A stretch of DNA of 64,000 nucleotides from Streptomyces sp. NRRL S-646 (GTDB lineage: Bacteria > Actinomycetota > Actinomycetes > Streptomycetales > Streptomycetaceae). Where the stretch lies: NCBI RefSeq assembly GCF_000720765.1, contig NZ_JODC01000007.1, positions 372,001 through 436,000 on the forward strand. Reading direction: 5' to 3'. Positions 7,901 through 15,309 of this stretch are shown piece after piece. Position numbers and translations under genes: made by a program. The notes beneath the pieces are model-generated. The model ran no database searches. It was not told the DNA's origin and saw nothing but the letters and a program-made list of their open reading frames with translations. Numbering within the stretch: the stretch's first letter is position 1; each line of letters starts with the position of its first letter.

Positions 7901-10526
7901 GGCCCGGCATCACCAGCCCAGGCCCACCGGCACCAGCACCGGCGGTCGGCGACAGCTCACCCGCAACGGGCGCCACCACACCCTTGCCCGACCACGGCTC
8001 AACACCACGCGCCACCAGTCCGGACGCATCCGAACGCTGCTCCTCCTTCGGCGCACCACCAGCACCCGACGCCATCGGCAAAAACGGCATCCCCGCACCA
8101 GCACCGGCACCCGTACCCACACCGGCACCAGCACCGGTCCCCTCCGGAACAGACCCCAGACCAGGAACCCCACCCAACGACACACCACCAGCACCAGCAC
8201 CAGCACCGCGGCCCCCGACACCACCCACGCCACCATGACTGAGCAAGTCAGACGGCAACGCAGAAACCTTCGGCACGGAACCACCCGGCATCGCCAGATG
8301 CGACACAGCACCACCGACACCAGCACCACCCAAACCGCCGTGACTCAGCGCGTCGGACGGCAACGGAGACACATGCGGTACCGACCCAGCGACCTGGCCC
8401 GGCATCACCAGCCCAGGCCCACCGGCACCGGCACCCGCGGTCGGCGACAGCTCACCCGCAACGGGCGCCACCACACCCTTGCCCGACCACGGCTCAACAC
8501 CGCGCCCCACCAGTCCGGACGCATCCGAACGCTGCTCCTCCTTCGGCGCACCACCAGCACCCGGCGCCATCGGCAAAAACGGCATCCCCGCACCAGCACC
8601 GGCACCCGTACCCACACCGGCACCAGCACCCTCCCGAACAGAATCCAGGCCAGGAACCCCACCCAACGACACACCACCAGCGCCAGAGCCGACACCAGCA
8701 CCGCGCACCCCGGCACCACCCACACCACCATGACCCAACAAGTCAGACGGCAACGGAGAAACAGACACACCCGGCACCGACCCGCCCGGCGCCGTCACCC
8801 CGCTCGTCGGCACATGCGACGAGAGGGACACGGGCTTGATGCCGGCGAGGCCACTGCCGGTCGGCAGGCTCACGCCGCCCGCGTTGACACCCTGCGAGGT
8901 GGGAAGCACGCTCCCGAGCTTGCTGCCCTTCAGCAAACCCGACGGCATCGGCGACGGAGAGCCGAGAGTGGGCGACGTACGCCCATCGGCGGCGCCCTTG
9001 CGCTGGCTCGACGGCATGGTCGGCAGAGGCATCGCACCAGGGCCGACCAAGCCCCCCGTGGGCGACAGCCCTCCACCGGCGGTCGGGACTGAGCCGAGGG
9101 AGACGGGCTTGACGCCTGCGCGGCCGCCGGCCGGCACGGTCACGCCACCCGCGTTGACACCTTGCGGGGTGGGAAGCACGCCCCCGAGCTTGCTGCCCTT
9201 CAGCAAACCCGACGGCATCGGCGACGGAGAGCCGACCGGCGGCGACGAGGGCATGCCCTTGGTGCCGGGCGCCGTCGGCATCATCGCGTCCGGCGCGGAG
9301 CCAGGGTTGAGGGCCGCGTGCATCGCCGGGTTCAGTTTCCCGGGGAAGGGTGTGGGTGACGGCAGGGACGCCGGCAGGGGCGAGTTCACCGGCGCCGAAG
9401 CCAACTTGGTCGACGTCACCGGCGAGCTACCCGGCAACCCCATCGGCGGCGCCCCCAGCACAGGCGAGGTCAGCGGCGTCCCGCCGCCAACGCCCGACGG
9501 ATCCGGCAAGCCCGACGCACTCGGCGCACCCTGCAGCGCGGGCCCCCCGAGTCCCCCCGGGGAGACGGACGTCGGGGACGACAACCGGGGCACGGATATC
9601 GGCGACGAGGGCCCCACAGGCGCGGATATCGGGGACGAGGACAACTGGGGTACGGATACCGGCTGCGAGGACCCCGGGGACGGGGACAGCGAAGGCACGG
9701 ATACCGGGGACGGGGACACCGAGTGGATGGTCGGCGTGGAGGGCGTGTTGATGGGGGGGAGAGCGACGCCGTGGTGAACATCCGGCAGCTGACGGATCTC
9801 CGGCGGCGTGAGATTGGGGTTCGAACCGCTGGTCGGAGACGAGATGTCCGCCGGGGAGACCTGGCCGAGCGCGCGCGTCTGGACGGAGTACTGCCGGGCC
9901 AGCGAGTGCAGCACACCGCGCATGTCGTCCGTCATCATCTTGACGATCTCCGGCTTCTTGCTGACCGGAATGAGCCCGTTGTCCATCGGCTCGACGCCGA
10001 GGTTCAGCGCCTGCTGCGCGTACCAGTGGTCGATGGTGGCGATGTTCGCCTGGGCCACCGCGAGGTTGTTGCCGGCATCGACGAGGGTCTGCGCGACCGA
10101 TGCGCCCATACTGCCCCCGGACAGCGCGTTGGCGCCGGACGCCACCTGCTTGGAGAAGGTCTGCATCATGGTCATGAAGGAGTCCGCCGCGGCGCCCTTC
10201 CACGGTGCGTCCTGGTGACCGGCCAGGGCGTTGGCCTGCGCGACGATGTTCTCCGAGACCATCTGCAGGACTTCCTGCACGAACTGGAACGTGTCACCCG
10301 CGTCATAGAGGCTCTGCGGGGAGACCACGCTCTCCGCCCGATGCGCGTCCTGCTGGGAAGGAAGGTTCGAACCACCGACGATGACCGCTTCGATCTGTTT
10401 CCAGTTCCAGGTGTCGTAGTCACTCGAGGACCCCATGACGGCGTTGTTGCCGAAGATCCCGGAGGTGTCCGACTCCTGGGTGGTGTTGCCGGTGTTGTAG
10501 TTCTTGCTGTCGGGTTTCCATCCCAT
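4989..10526 (-). CDS. Giant repeat-rich WXG/PPE-like T7SS substrate (1845 aa)
   Basis: Start chosen at the ATG at 10526, 10 nt after CGGGAG; a TTG three codons earlier has no workable spacing. Residues 1-230 are helical with a WXG turn (APWKGAAADSF), as in T7SS substrates with a PPE/WXG-type head. Residues from about 250 to 1550 are low-complexity Pro/Gly/Ser/Val sequence with short VPSGS-type repeats and five large repeats, each carrying RSDASGLV.RGVEPW. A sixth, diverged copy (ERSDSSGLLG) lies near the C-terminus. The last 200 residues are very acidic, with two GWSDEDGAA copies. No catalytic domain is recognisable. It may be a secreted or cell-surface structural protein, or a secretion scaffold (inference). 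Intrinsic terminator hairpin upstream. Confidence 0.8.
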   Translation of the reverse strand: MGWKPDSKNYNTGNTTQESDTSGIFGNNAVMGSSSDYDTWNWKQIEAVIVGGSNLPSQQDAHRAESVVSPQSLYDAGDTFQFVQEVLQMVSENIVAQANALAGHQDAPWKGAAADSFMTMMQTFSKQVASGANALSGGSMGASVAQTLVDAGNNLAVAQANIATIDHWYAQQALNLGVEPMDNGLIPVSKKPEIVKMMTDDMRGVLHSLARQYSVQTRALGQVSPADISSPTSGSNPNLTPPEIRQLPDVHHGVALPPINTPSTPTIHSVSPSPVSVPSLSPSPGSSQPVSVPQLSSSPISAPVGPSSPISVPRLSSPTSVSPGGLGGPALQGAPSASGLPDPSGVGGGTPLTSPVLGAPPMGLPGSSPVTSTKLASAPVNSPLPASLPSPTPFPGKLNPAMHAALNPGSAPDAMMPTAPGTKGMPSSPPVGSPSPMPSGLLKGSKLGGVLPTPQGVNAGGVTVPAGGRAGVKPVSLGSVPTAGGGLSPTGGLVGPGAMPLPTMPSSQRKGAADGRTSPTLGSPSPMPSGLLKGSKLGSVLPTSQGVNAGGVSLPTGSGLAGIKPVSLSSHVPTSGVTAPGGSVPGVSVSPLPSDLLGHGGVGGAGVRGAGVGSGAGGVSLGGVPGLDSVREGAGAGVGTGAGAGAGMPFLPMAPGAGGAPKEEQRSDASGLVGRGVEPWSGKGVVAPVAGELSPTAGAGAGGPGLVMPGQVAGSVPHVSPLPSDALSHGGLGGAGVGGAVSHLAMPGGSVPKVSALPSDLLSHGGVGGVGGRGAGAGAGGVSLGGVPGLGSVPEGTGAGAGVGTGAGAGAGMPFLPMASGAGGAPKEEQRSDASGLVARGVEPWSGKGVVAPVAGELSPTAGAGAGGPGLVMPGQVAGGVSSGPVVPLPEGSLPAGSVSHVSLPGGSLPSGAVPRVSVPSGPVPQVSPFPSDLLGHGGVGGVGGRGVGAGAGGVSLGGVPRLGSVPEGTGAGAGAGMGAGMPMVPGAGGAPKEELRSDASGLVGRGVEPWAGKGAVAPVEGELSQTGGAVAGGPGLVMPGRVAGSVPSGSVAPLPDGALSSGSVPEVSVPAGSVPGSVAPLPEGALPSGSVPHVSLPSGSVPQVSPLPSDLLGHGGAGGAGVRGAGAGGVSLGGVPGLGSVPNGTGAGAGAGVGAGAGMPFLPMAPGAGGGPKEEQRSDASGLVGRGVEPWSGKGAVSPVEGELSPTAGAGAGGPGLVMPGQVAGGVPGGSVAPLPEGSLAPGSVSHVSVPDGSLPAGAVPHESVSSGSVAPLPDGSLPAGSVPGAMAPLPEGSLPAGSVPHVSVPSASAPTVSARHLSVSSGSVPHAPVSPAPADSLGHGSGGGVRGAGAGGVSLGATPVPGAVPEGASAGMPFMPMAPGAGGAPKEEQRSDASGLVSRGVEPWADAHGDVPGDGEVAPSGGASAGGPGLVHQTTGATVSPHSDVDGLTLPGATGAGMPAPKKKDEHDDAVAVPALFPLPGTLTGAAQPTPPAVPPVPATTQEDGVDEPSAVRPGPLPTAARVGVAGASVPAEGETVAGAQQGAEEAGLGAAAASEEAAAQTGEEAAAQAGGGMMPPYGMPGGASKGGDERSDSSGLLGDTEKGWADPGAEDLPSETQGAPAGGALLRGAGSAASDELAEDRVAMVRSAETVEDTSAWEASDPAMLWAPGGRRTEDEEEEELLPKYVLSDDDGWSDEDGAAPEAGMGADEDEQQRQQDDEDTAAREPGWSDEDGAAFAAGLGFPQTPAPDSSSAEPVTAPALATWRPDRSQAPAAEQPPMPVTAYAGMLLSTADVPDDEEEDEQAEETEEDGEEAKNSHGIADLLRQRADSWGAVPDEADMLG
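6297..8740 (-). repeat. Five large in-frame repeats inside the giant WXG protein gene
   Basis: Blocks of roughly 180-350 bp recur at about 6.30, 6.84, 7.39, 7.89 and 8.39 kb, with start-to-start spacing of about 490-650 bp. Each encodes the order SLG-VPG-SVPEG, a GAGAG run, MPF-PMAPGAGG, KEEQRSDASGLV, RGVEPW, GELSPTAGAGAGGPGLV, MPGQVAG. The DNA copies are nearly identical over long stretches, so recent duplication or gene conversion is likely. Confidence 0.85.
8880..9235 (-). repeat. Diverged direct duplication in the giant WXG protein gene
   Basis: Two copies of a segment of about 84 bp (about 8880-8963 and 9152-9235) encode GSPSPMPSGLLKGSKLG followed by VLPT.QGVNAGGV. They differ at only a few positions and lie about 270 bp apart, a second repeat family distinct from the RSDASGLV blocks. 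Confidence 0.75.
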
Positions 10527-10570
10527 GGCGTCCAAGCTCCCGTTCGTGCTTGTATGGGCAAACGCCTAAA

Positions 10571-10602
10571 GCGGCGTCAGGTAAACACACACCTGACGCC
10601 GC
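10571..10602 (-). terminator. Intrinsic terminator between the 181-aa gene and the giant WXG gene
   Basis: A perfect 12-bp inverted repeat (GCGGCGTCAGGT and its complement, 10571-10582 and 10591-10602) with an 8-nt loop, followed on the minus strand by TTTAGGCGTTT. It sits 24 nt after the stop of the 181-aa gene and would separate the machinery/Esx transcript from the substrate genes downstream. Confidence 0.7.
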
Positions 10603-10626
10603 CCGCGGCAGCCGTACGGCTTGTTC

Positions 10627-11172
10627 TCATCCGCCAGTCCCCATCTTGGTGAAATCGCTCTGGGCGGACTGCATCGCATTGTTAAGATCCTCGGCCGTCA
10701 TCTTGGCCTCTTCCTCGGTGGTCTTGTACTTGGTGCTCAGCTGGCGTACGCCGGTGCTGAGATCCGCCAGACCCTGGCCGAGATCGTGGAGCATCTTGAG
10801 GTATTTCGCCTGGAGTCCCGAGTCGCCGTTGGCTCCGCACGTGACCTGCCGGAGTGCGTAGCCGTCGTAGAAGGCGCCGGGATTGACCCTTTCAAGCTGC
10901 ATGAGCTTTTCGTACGCCTCCTTCACCGGCCCGGCCAACTTCTCCATGTTGTCGGCGAAGAGTTCCATGGACGGCGTGTCGACGGATGTCTTTCTTCCGC
11001 CGGCCGAACCGCCAGGAACCGACGGCGGCGTGGGGTCGAAATGGCGCGGTCCGGATCGGGTGTCCGGCGCGTGGAACGTCGTCGGATCCCACTCCTTGGG
11101 GGACGGCTCGGGCTTTTCCTTGCCGTACGAGCCGCCGTTGTCGCCCCAGTCGATGGAACCGTGGTCCGGCAT
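10627..11172 (-). CDS. ESX-associated helical protein of unknown function (181 aa)
   Basis: Residues 1-65 are polar, Pro/Gly/Ser-rich and probably disordered. Residues 66-181 are helical and amphipathic (SMELFADNMEKLAGPVKEAY; LHDLGQGLADLSTGVRQL; EEEAKMTAEDLNNAMQSA), like two- to three-helix WXG or ESX-substrate folds but without a WXG motif. The start ATG overlaps the stop of the EsxB-like gene (TGATG), so the two are translationally coupled. This suggests it is made in step with the Esx pair and may be a partner or substrate (inference). I do not recognise the family. A terminator hairpin follows it. Confidence 0.75.
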   Translation of the reverse strand: MPDHGSIDWGDNGGSYGKEKPEPSPKEWDPTTFHAPDTRSGPRHFDPTPPSVPGGSAGGRKTSVDTPSMELFADNMEKLAGPVKEAYEKLMQLERVNPGAFYDGYALRQVTCGANGDSGLQAKYLKMLHDLGQGLADLSTGVRQLSTKYKTTEEEAKMTAEDLNNAMQSAQSDFTKMGTGG

Positions 11173-11462
11173 CAGCGGTTCCAGATGTTGACGCCGGACC
11201 GCTCACCATCGGCGTAGTGGCCGGTGATCTGGTTCAGTGCGTTCTGGGCGTTGACGGCCTGCGTGGCCATGTCGGCGGCACCCTGCGCCCAGATGGTGCG
11301 CTGCTGGTCGAACAGGTCGCGCGCGCCGCTCTCCCATTCGATGATGGACTTCATCGTGCCGCTCTGCAGCTCCTGCAGAAAGTCGTTGATCTGCCGGGAG
11401 ATGGTGCCCATCTGGGTGACCGCCTGCTCCAGGCCGTCAAACTGGAGGCTGTAATCCGCCAT
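11172..11462 (-). CDS. esxB: EsxB-like WXG100-family protein (96 aa)
   Basis: A 96-residue two-helix ESX protein beginning MADYSLQFDGLEQAV, with a turn motif EWESGARDLF. This is the WxS-type variant often seen in the partner subunit (CFP-10/EsxB side) rather than strict WXG. A strong ribosome site (ACAGGAG) precedes the ATG at 11462. It lies 68 nt after the EsxA-like gene; a heterodimer of the two is expected to be recognised by EccC. In Streptomyces, EsxA/EsxB pairs have been linked to sporulation (established knowledge). The A/B naming follows motif type and is the least certain part. Confidence 0.8.
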   Translation of the reverse strand: MADYSLQFDGLEQAVTQMGTISRQINDFLQELQSGTMKSIIEWESGARDLFDQQRTIWAQGAADMATQAVNAQNALNQITGHYADGERSGVNIWNR

Positions 11463-11530
11463 TTCTTTCTCCTGTTTCTTTTCCGTGCAAGCCGTGCAGG
11501 TCGTGCAAGCTCTTGAATGGTGACTGTTTC

Positions 11531-11866
11531 TCAGAACCCGGGCAGGCGCGGCGCGGTGATTCCGGCTGCGGCCTGCTGGGCACGCTCGATGGTCACCTGG
11601 TTCGTCTGGTCCAACACGCTGGTGTTCTGGGTCAGGGCGTTCTCCATGCCGTTGAGCACCTGGATCACCTTGTTGAAGTCGACGAGCCAGTTCTGCAGCG
11701 CCCGGTCGAATGCCTGGTAGGCCTGGCCGGTCCACACGGACTGGATGTTGCTGACCGTCTGGGACATCGACCTGTACTGGCTGTCGAAGTTGGAGACGCC
11801 ATTGGAGAAGACGTTGATGGCACTCCGGAGTCCGGCAAGGTCGACCTGCGTCATGTTGCCCGCCAT
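11531..11866 (-). CDS. esxA: EsxA-like WXG100 protein (111 aa)
   Basis: Classical WXG100 protein with the turn VWTGQAYQAFDRAL between two helices of about 40 residues, and a short C-terminal tail (ITAPRLPGF). The ATG at 11866 has the ribosome site AACAGGAGG. It is the first gene after the 134-nt gap that follows the AAA+ gene, and is followed by the EsxB-like gene. Expected role: secreted heterodimer and substrate or structural component of the T7SS in the membrane/envelope. The gap upstream has a small inverted repeat (GGAATGCCATTCC, 11943-11955) and may hold a separate promoter for the Esx genes. Confidence 0.87.
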   Translation of the reverse strand: MAGNMTQVDLAGLRSAINVFSNGVSNFDSQYRSMSQTVSNIQSVWTGQAYQAFDRALQNWLVDFNKVIQVLNGMENALTQNTSVLDQTNQVTIERAQQAAAGITAPRLPGF

Positions 11867-12000
11867 GGAATCCTCCTGTTCGGGTTTCGAGTTCCTGGTG
11901 GAACCTTGTGCTCATACCTTCTCGGAGCCCGGGGGCGACAGGAATGGCATTCCGCGTCCCTTGCCCCGTCCACCAGCGATCGTTGCCCCGACGACTCCCG

Positions 12001-15000
12001 TCAGGCGCCCGCGCCCGCGCCGGCCAGAGCCGGGCTGCCCTCCTGCCCCTCCACCTGACCTGCGCCGACGGGCCCGGAGGCATCCTCGCGGGGGGCCGGA
12101 CGGATCGCCGGGGAGTCGGCCGCGGCAAGACGTTCGGCGAACTGGTGCGCGCCGTATACCCCGGCCGGAGGAGGCGAGTCGGTGAAGTGCTCGACGAGCG
12201 AGCCGCGGACATGGTCCTCGACCGTGAATCCGCGAACGGTCAGGTAGCGCAGCGAGAGCTCCGCAAGCTCCGCTCCGGAGTAGTCGGCGAACGGCAGGTA
12301 CTCGGCGAAACACGTGGCCAGTTCGGAGCCGGGGCGCGCGTTCAGCGCCTCCGCGAGGGTCGACTCCTCGCCGCAGAGCACCAGCGCGACCTCGGCGTCG
12401 GCCGCCGCGGCGGCGCGCAGGGCGCCTGTCACGGCGCTGCGCTCGGCCTCCGGGCGGGCCTGGAACGCCTCGTCCAGTTCGAGCAGCAGCAGCCCGCCCG
12501 CCGCCTCGTCGAAGAGGGCGGCGGCGTACGTCTCGGCCTGCTCCCGCCAGCGCGCCGGGAACGCCGAGAGGGCCTGCCGGTGCACCGCGCCGGTCGCCAG
12601 GAGGCCGTGCTCGGCGAGGCATCGCGCGTACAGTCCGGCCACGGCGCTGCGGCCGCTGCCCTGCTTGCCGGCGAACACCAGGTTCATCAGCCCGGCGACC
12701 GGCTGGCGCTGCCGGTGCAACTCCGCAAGCCCGGCGAGGCGTTCGAGCAACGAGGTGCGGACCGTCTGAAGTCCGACCAGGTTCGCCAGGCGCCGACTGC
12801 TGCGCGCGGTCGGCTGCCGGCTGCCCCCGGAGCCGGGTGCGGAGGGCTCCGCCCCGGGCGGCAGCTCCACGTCGTCGGCCGTCAGACGCGTGAACTCGCA
12901 GTCGGCCGTGGGTGGTTGAGTGGCCAGCCGGGATGCCTGCCGGTTGATCATCGACTCGAACAGCTGGCGGGCCACACGGCCGTTGCCGAAGGTCGGCCCC
13001 TTCGGGATCCGCTCGAAGTAGGAGGTGAGGCGGTCCAGGGCGGAGTCGGTGAGCTCGTAGTAGTGCTTGCCGCACAGGCCCCGGACGATCGTCACCAGCT
13101 CGTCCACCGAGTAGTTGGGGAACTCGACGGTGCGCGAGAAGCGTGACGCCATGCCGGGGTTGGAGGACAGGAACTGGTCCATCTGCTCGGAGTAGCCGGC
13201 GACGATGACCACGATCTCGTCCCGGTGGTCCTCCATGAGCTTCATGAGGGTCTCGACGGCCTCCTGGCCGAAGTCGGGGCCGCTTCCCTTGGCCTGGCTG
13301 GTCAGGGTGTAGGCCTCGTCGATGAAGAGCACACCGCCGATCGCCTTGGTGAAGACCTCCGTGGTCTTGATGGCCGTGGCGCCGATGTACTGCGCGACGA
13401 GATCGGCGCGTGCGACCTCCACGATGTGGCCCTGGCTGAGGATGCCGAGTTCGGCGAGGACCGCGCCGTAGAGCCGGGCCACCGTGGTCTTGCCGGTGCC
13501 CGGGGGGCCGGCGAACACCAGGTGCCGGCTCATCGGAGGCATGGGCAGGCCCATCTCCTCCCGGCGCTGGGCCATCTTGTTGAGGTTGATGAGGCCGGTG
13601 ACCTCCTGTTTGACGCTCTCCAGCCCGACCAGCGCGTCCAGTTCGGCCAGCGGGCCGGTGCCGGTGTGCTGTGCGGTCTCCGGCGCGCCGGGCTCCTGCG
13701 CGCCCTCCTGCGGCCGCTGCTTCCCCTTGGCCCCGGACTTGTTCTTCCGGTCGCCGCCGGTCAGGTTGGTCGCGGTGAACTGCGGGTTGTCCCGGAGCTG
13801 GTGCACCTGCCGGCCGCCGTTGTCCCGCACCTCGCAGTCGCGGACGAGGACGGGCTCCTCGGTGTTGGTGCGGACGCCGTCCCCCGCGTTGTCGAAGATG
13901 GTGCAGTTGCTGATCTCGGCCCGCGCCTTGGCCTGGATGTTGAGGCCGTGCCCGCGGGCACTGTGCACCCGGCACCCGATCGCCGTGACCGATCCGCCGC
14001 CGGTCACCCGGACGGCGTCGGTCCCGGAGCCGACGACCTCGCTGTCGCGCAGGGTGAGCGCCGCGCCGGTCCCGACGAGGATCTCGCAGCCCTGGAGCCT
14101 GGCGGACACCACCTCCGCGGAGCCGTCGGTGACGGAGATCCCGGAACCACCGGCGGTGCGCAGACGCAGCCCCTGGAACGTACCGGTCCCCTTCTCGGCC
14201 AGCTCGACCGCGTTCGCCCGCTCGGTGGCGATCTCACTGTCCCGCAGCGCGACCTTGGCACCTCCCACCACCCGCAGTCCGACGCCGGCGCCCTCGGCCA
14301 CCGTGAGCCGCTCCAGCTCGGCGGTGGCGCCCTCCGAGACGACCACGGCGGCCTCGGCCGCCTCGCGTACGGACAGCCGGCTGAGGTCGGCCGTACTGCC
14401 GCCGTCCACGGCGACGCCCACCGACGCCTGCGCGATCTCGCAGTTCTCCAGCCGGGGCCGCGACTTCCCGGTGATCCGGACCGCGGTACGGCCGGGGGCG
14501 GCGACGTGGCACTCCTTGAGCAGCGGGCTCGAACCGCCGGCGATGTGCACCGACTCCGCGCCCGCCCCGGAGAACCGGCACCCGGCGAGGGTGATGCGGC
14601 CCTTGCCGGTGAGGTACGCGTCCACGCTCACGCTGTCCGTCACGGTGAGGCCCGAGACCTCGGCCGCGCCGTTCTGCTCGACGACCAGCGCCGGCTTGCC
14701 GCTCCCGGTGACCGTCGTGTCCTTGATCTGAGCGCGCCCGTGTCCGTTGACGCAGATCCCGTTGCCCGCGGCCCGCTCGACGACGCTCTCCCGGACCGTC
14801 AGCCGTCCGCTCTCGGCGACCACGATCGACGACGAGCGGGTCTCCTTCACGACGGTCCGCTCGACGGTGTTGCCACCGGCCGAGGTCACCACGATCCCGG
14901 CGCCCTGCGCCTCGTCGATCCGGCAGTCCCGTGCGACCAGTGTTCCCTGGTGCCACGCCAGGATCCCCGTCCAACCGGCGCCGGTGATCCGGCAGGTGTC

Positions 15001-15309
15001 GAGCGCGGCCTCGCCGCGCCGGATCTCGACGGCGGCCGTGTCGTCGTCCCCACCGGAGATGGTCAGTCCGGAGAGCTGCACGGCCTCGGCGTCGATGACG
15101 ACGGCGCTTCCCGAGCCGCTCCGGATGAGCACCTCGCCCGCGCCGCTCTCGGCGGCGAGGGTCACCATGCGCGTGATGACCAGCGCTTCCTCGTACGTCC
15201 CTGCGGCCACGGTGATCAGCGCGCCGTCGGAGGCGGCCCGCAGTGCCTCGCCGATGGACTGGTAGGCGCCGGGTCGGTCCCGGGAGACCAGCAGGACCTG
15301 CCTCGTCAT
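12001..15309 (-). CDS. EccA-like protein: right-handed beta-helix fused to two AAA+ domains (1102 aa)
   Basis: Start is the ATG at 15309 (MTRQVLLVSRDRPG), with AGGAAGG upstream; it overlaps the previous stop as ATGA. Residues 1-480 are a right-handed parallel beta-helix (repeats such as VRDCEVRDN, GNGICVNGHG). A charged linker (480-570) leads to a CbxX/CfxQ-type AAA+ domain with Walker A GPPGTGKTT (K near 607) and Walker B LFIDEAYTL. A second AAA+ domain follows with a degenerate Walker A, GKQGSGRSA (R near 887 instead of K), but a recognisable LLLLELDEA. Mycobacterial EccA is a TPR domain plus one CbxX AAA+ domain; here the N-terminal domain is replaced and the ATPase duplicated. Likely a cytosolic ATPase for substrate handling (inference). 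Confidence 0.88.
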   Translation of the reverse strand: MTRQVLLVSRDRPGAYQSIGEALRAASDGALITVAAGTYEEALVITRMVTLAAESGAGEVLIRSGSGSAVVIDAEAVQLSGLTISGGDDDTAAVEIRRGEAALDTCRITGAGWTGILAWHQGTLVARDCRIDEAQGAGIVVTSAGGNTVERTVVKETRSSSIVVAESGRLTVRESVVERAAGNGICVNGHGRAQIKDTTVTGSGKPALVVEQNGAAEVSGLTVTDSVSVDAYLTGKGRITLAGCRFSGAGAESVHIAGGSSPLLKECHVAAPGRTAVRITGKSRPRLENCEIAQASVGVAVDGGSTADLSRLSVREAAEAAVVVSEGATAELERLTVAEGAGVGLRVVGGAKVALRDSEIATERANAVELAEKGTGTFQGLRLRTAGGSGISVTDGSAEVVSARLQGCEILVGTGAALTLRDSEVVGSGTDAVRVTGGGSVTAIGCRVHSARGHGLNIQAKARAEISNCTIFDNAGDGVRTNTEEPVLVRDCEVRDNGGRQVHQLRDNPQFTATNLTGGDRKNKSGAKGKQRPQEGAQEPGAPETAQHTGTGPLAELDALVGLESVKQEVTGLINLNKMAQRREEMGLPMPPMSRHLVFAGPPGTGKTTVARLYGAVLAELGILSQGHIVEVARADLVAQYIGATAIKTTEVFTKAIGGVLFIDEAYTLTSQAKGSGPDFGQEAVETLMKLMEDHRDEIVVIVAGYSEQMDQFLSSNPGMASRFSRTVEFPNYSVDELVTIVRGLCGKHYYELTDSALDRLTSYFERIPKGPTFGNGRVARQLFESMINRQASRLATQPPTADCEFTRLTADDVELPPGAEPSAPGSGGSRQPTARSSRRLANLVGLQTVRTSLLERLAGLAELHRQRQPVAGLMNLVFAGKQGSGRSAVAGLYARCLAEHGLLATGAVHRQALSAFPARWREQAETYAAALFDEAAGGLLLLELDEAFQARPEAERSAVTGALRAAAAADAEVALVLCGEESTLAEALNARPGSELATCFAEYLPFADYSGAELAELSLRYLTVRGFTVEDHVRGSLVEHFTDSPPPAGVYGAHQFAERLAAADSPAIRPAPREDASGPVGAGQVEGQEGSPALAGAGAGA

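Noticed and set aside
6761..9777. Several long plus-strand ORFs across the repeat region, rich in His, Thr and Pro or in Gly and Asp
   Set aside because: Repeats keep stop codons away in all frames. Only the minus-strand frame joins to the WXG head and the acidic tail as one protein.
11912..11955. 12-codon ORF in the esxA leader
   Set aside because: Weak ribosome site, no coupling to esxA and overlap with a small inverted repeat; not better than chance.
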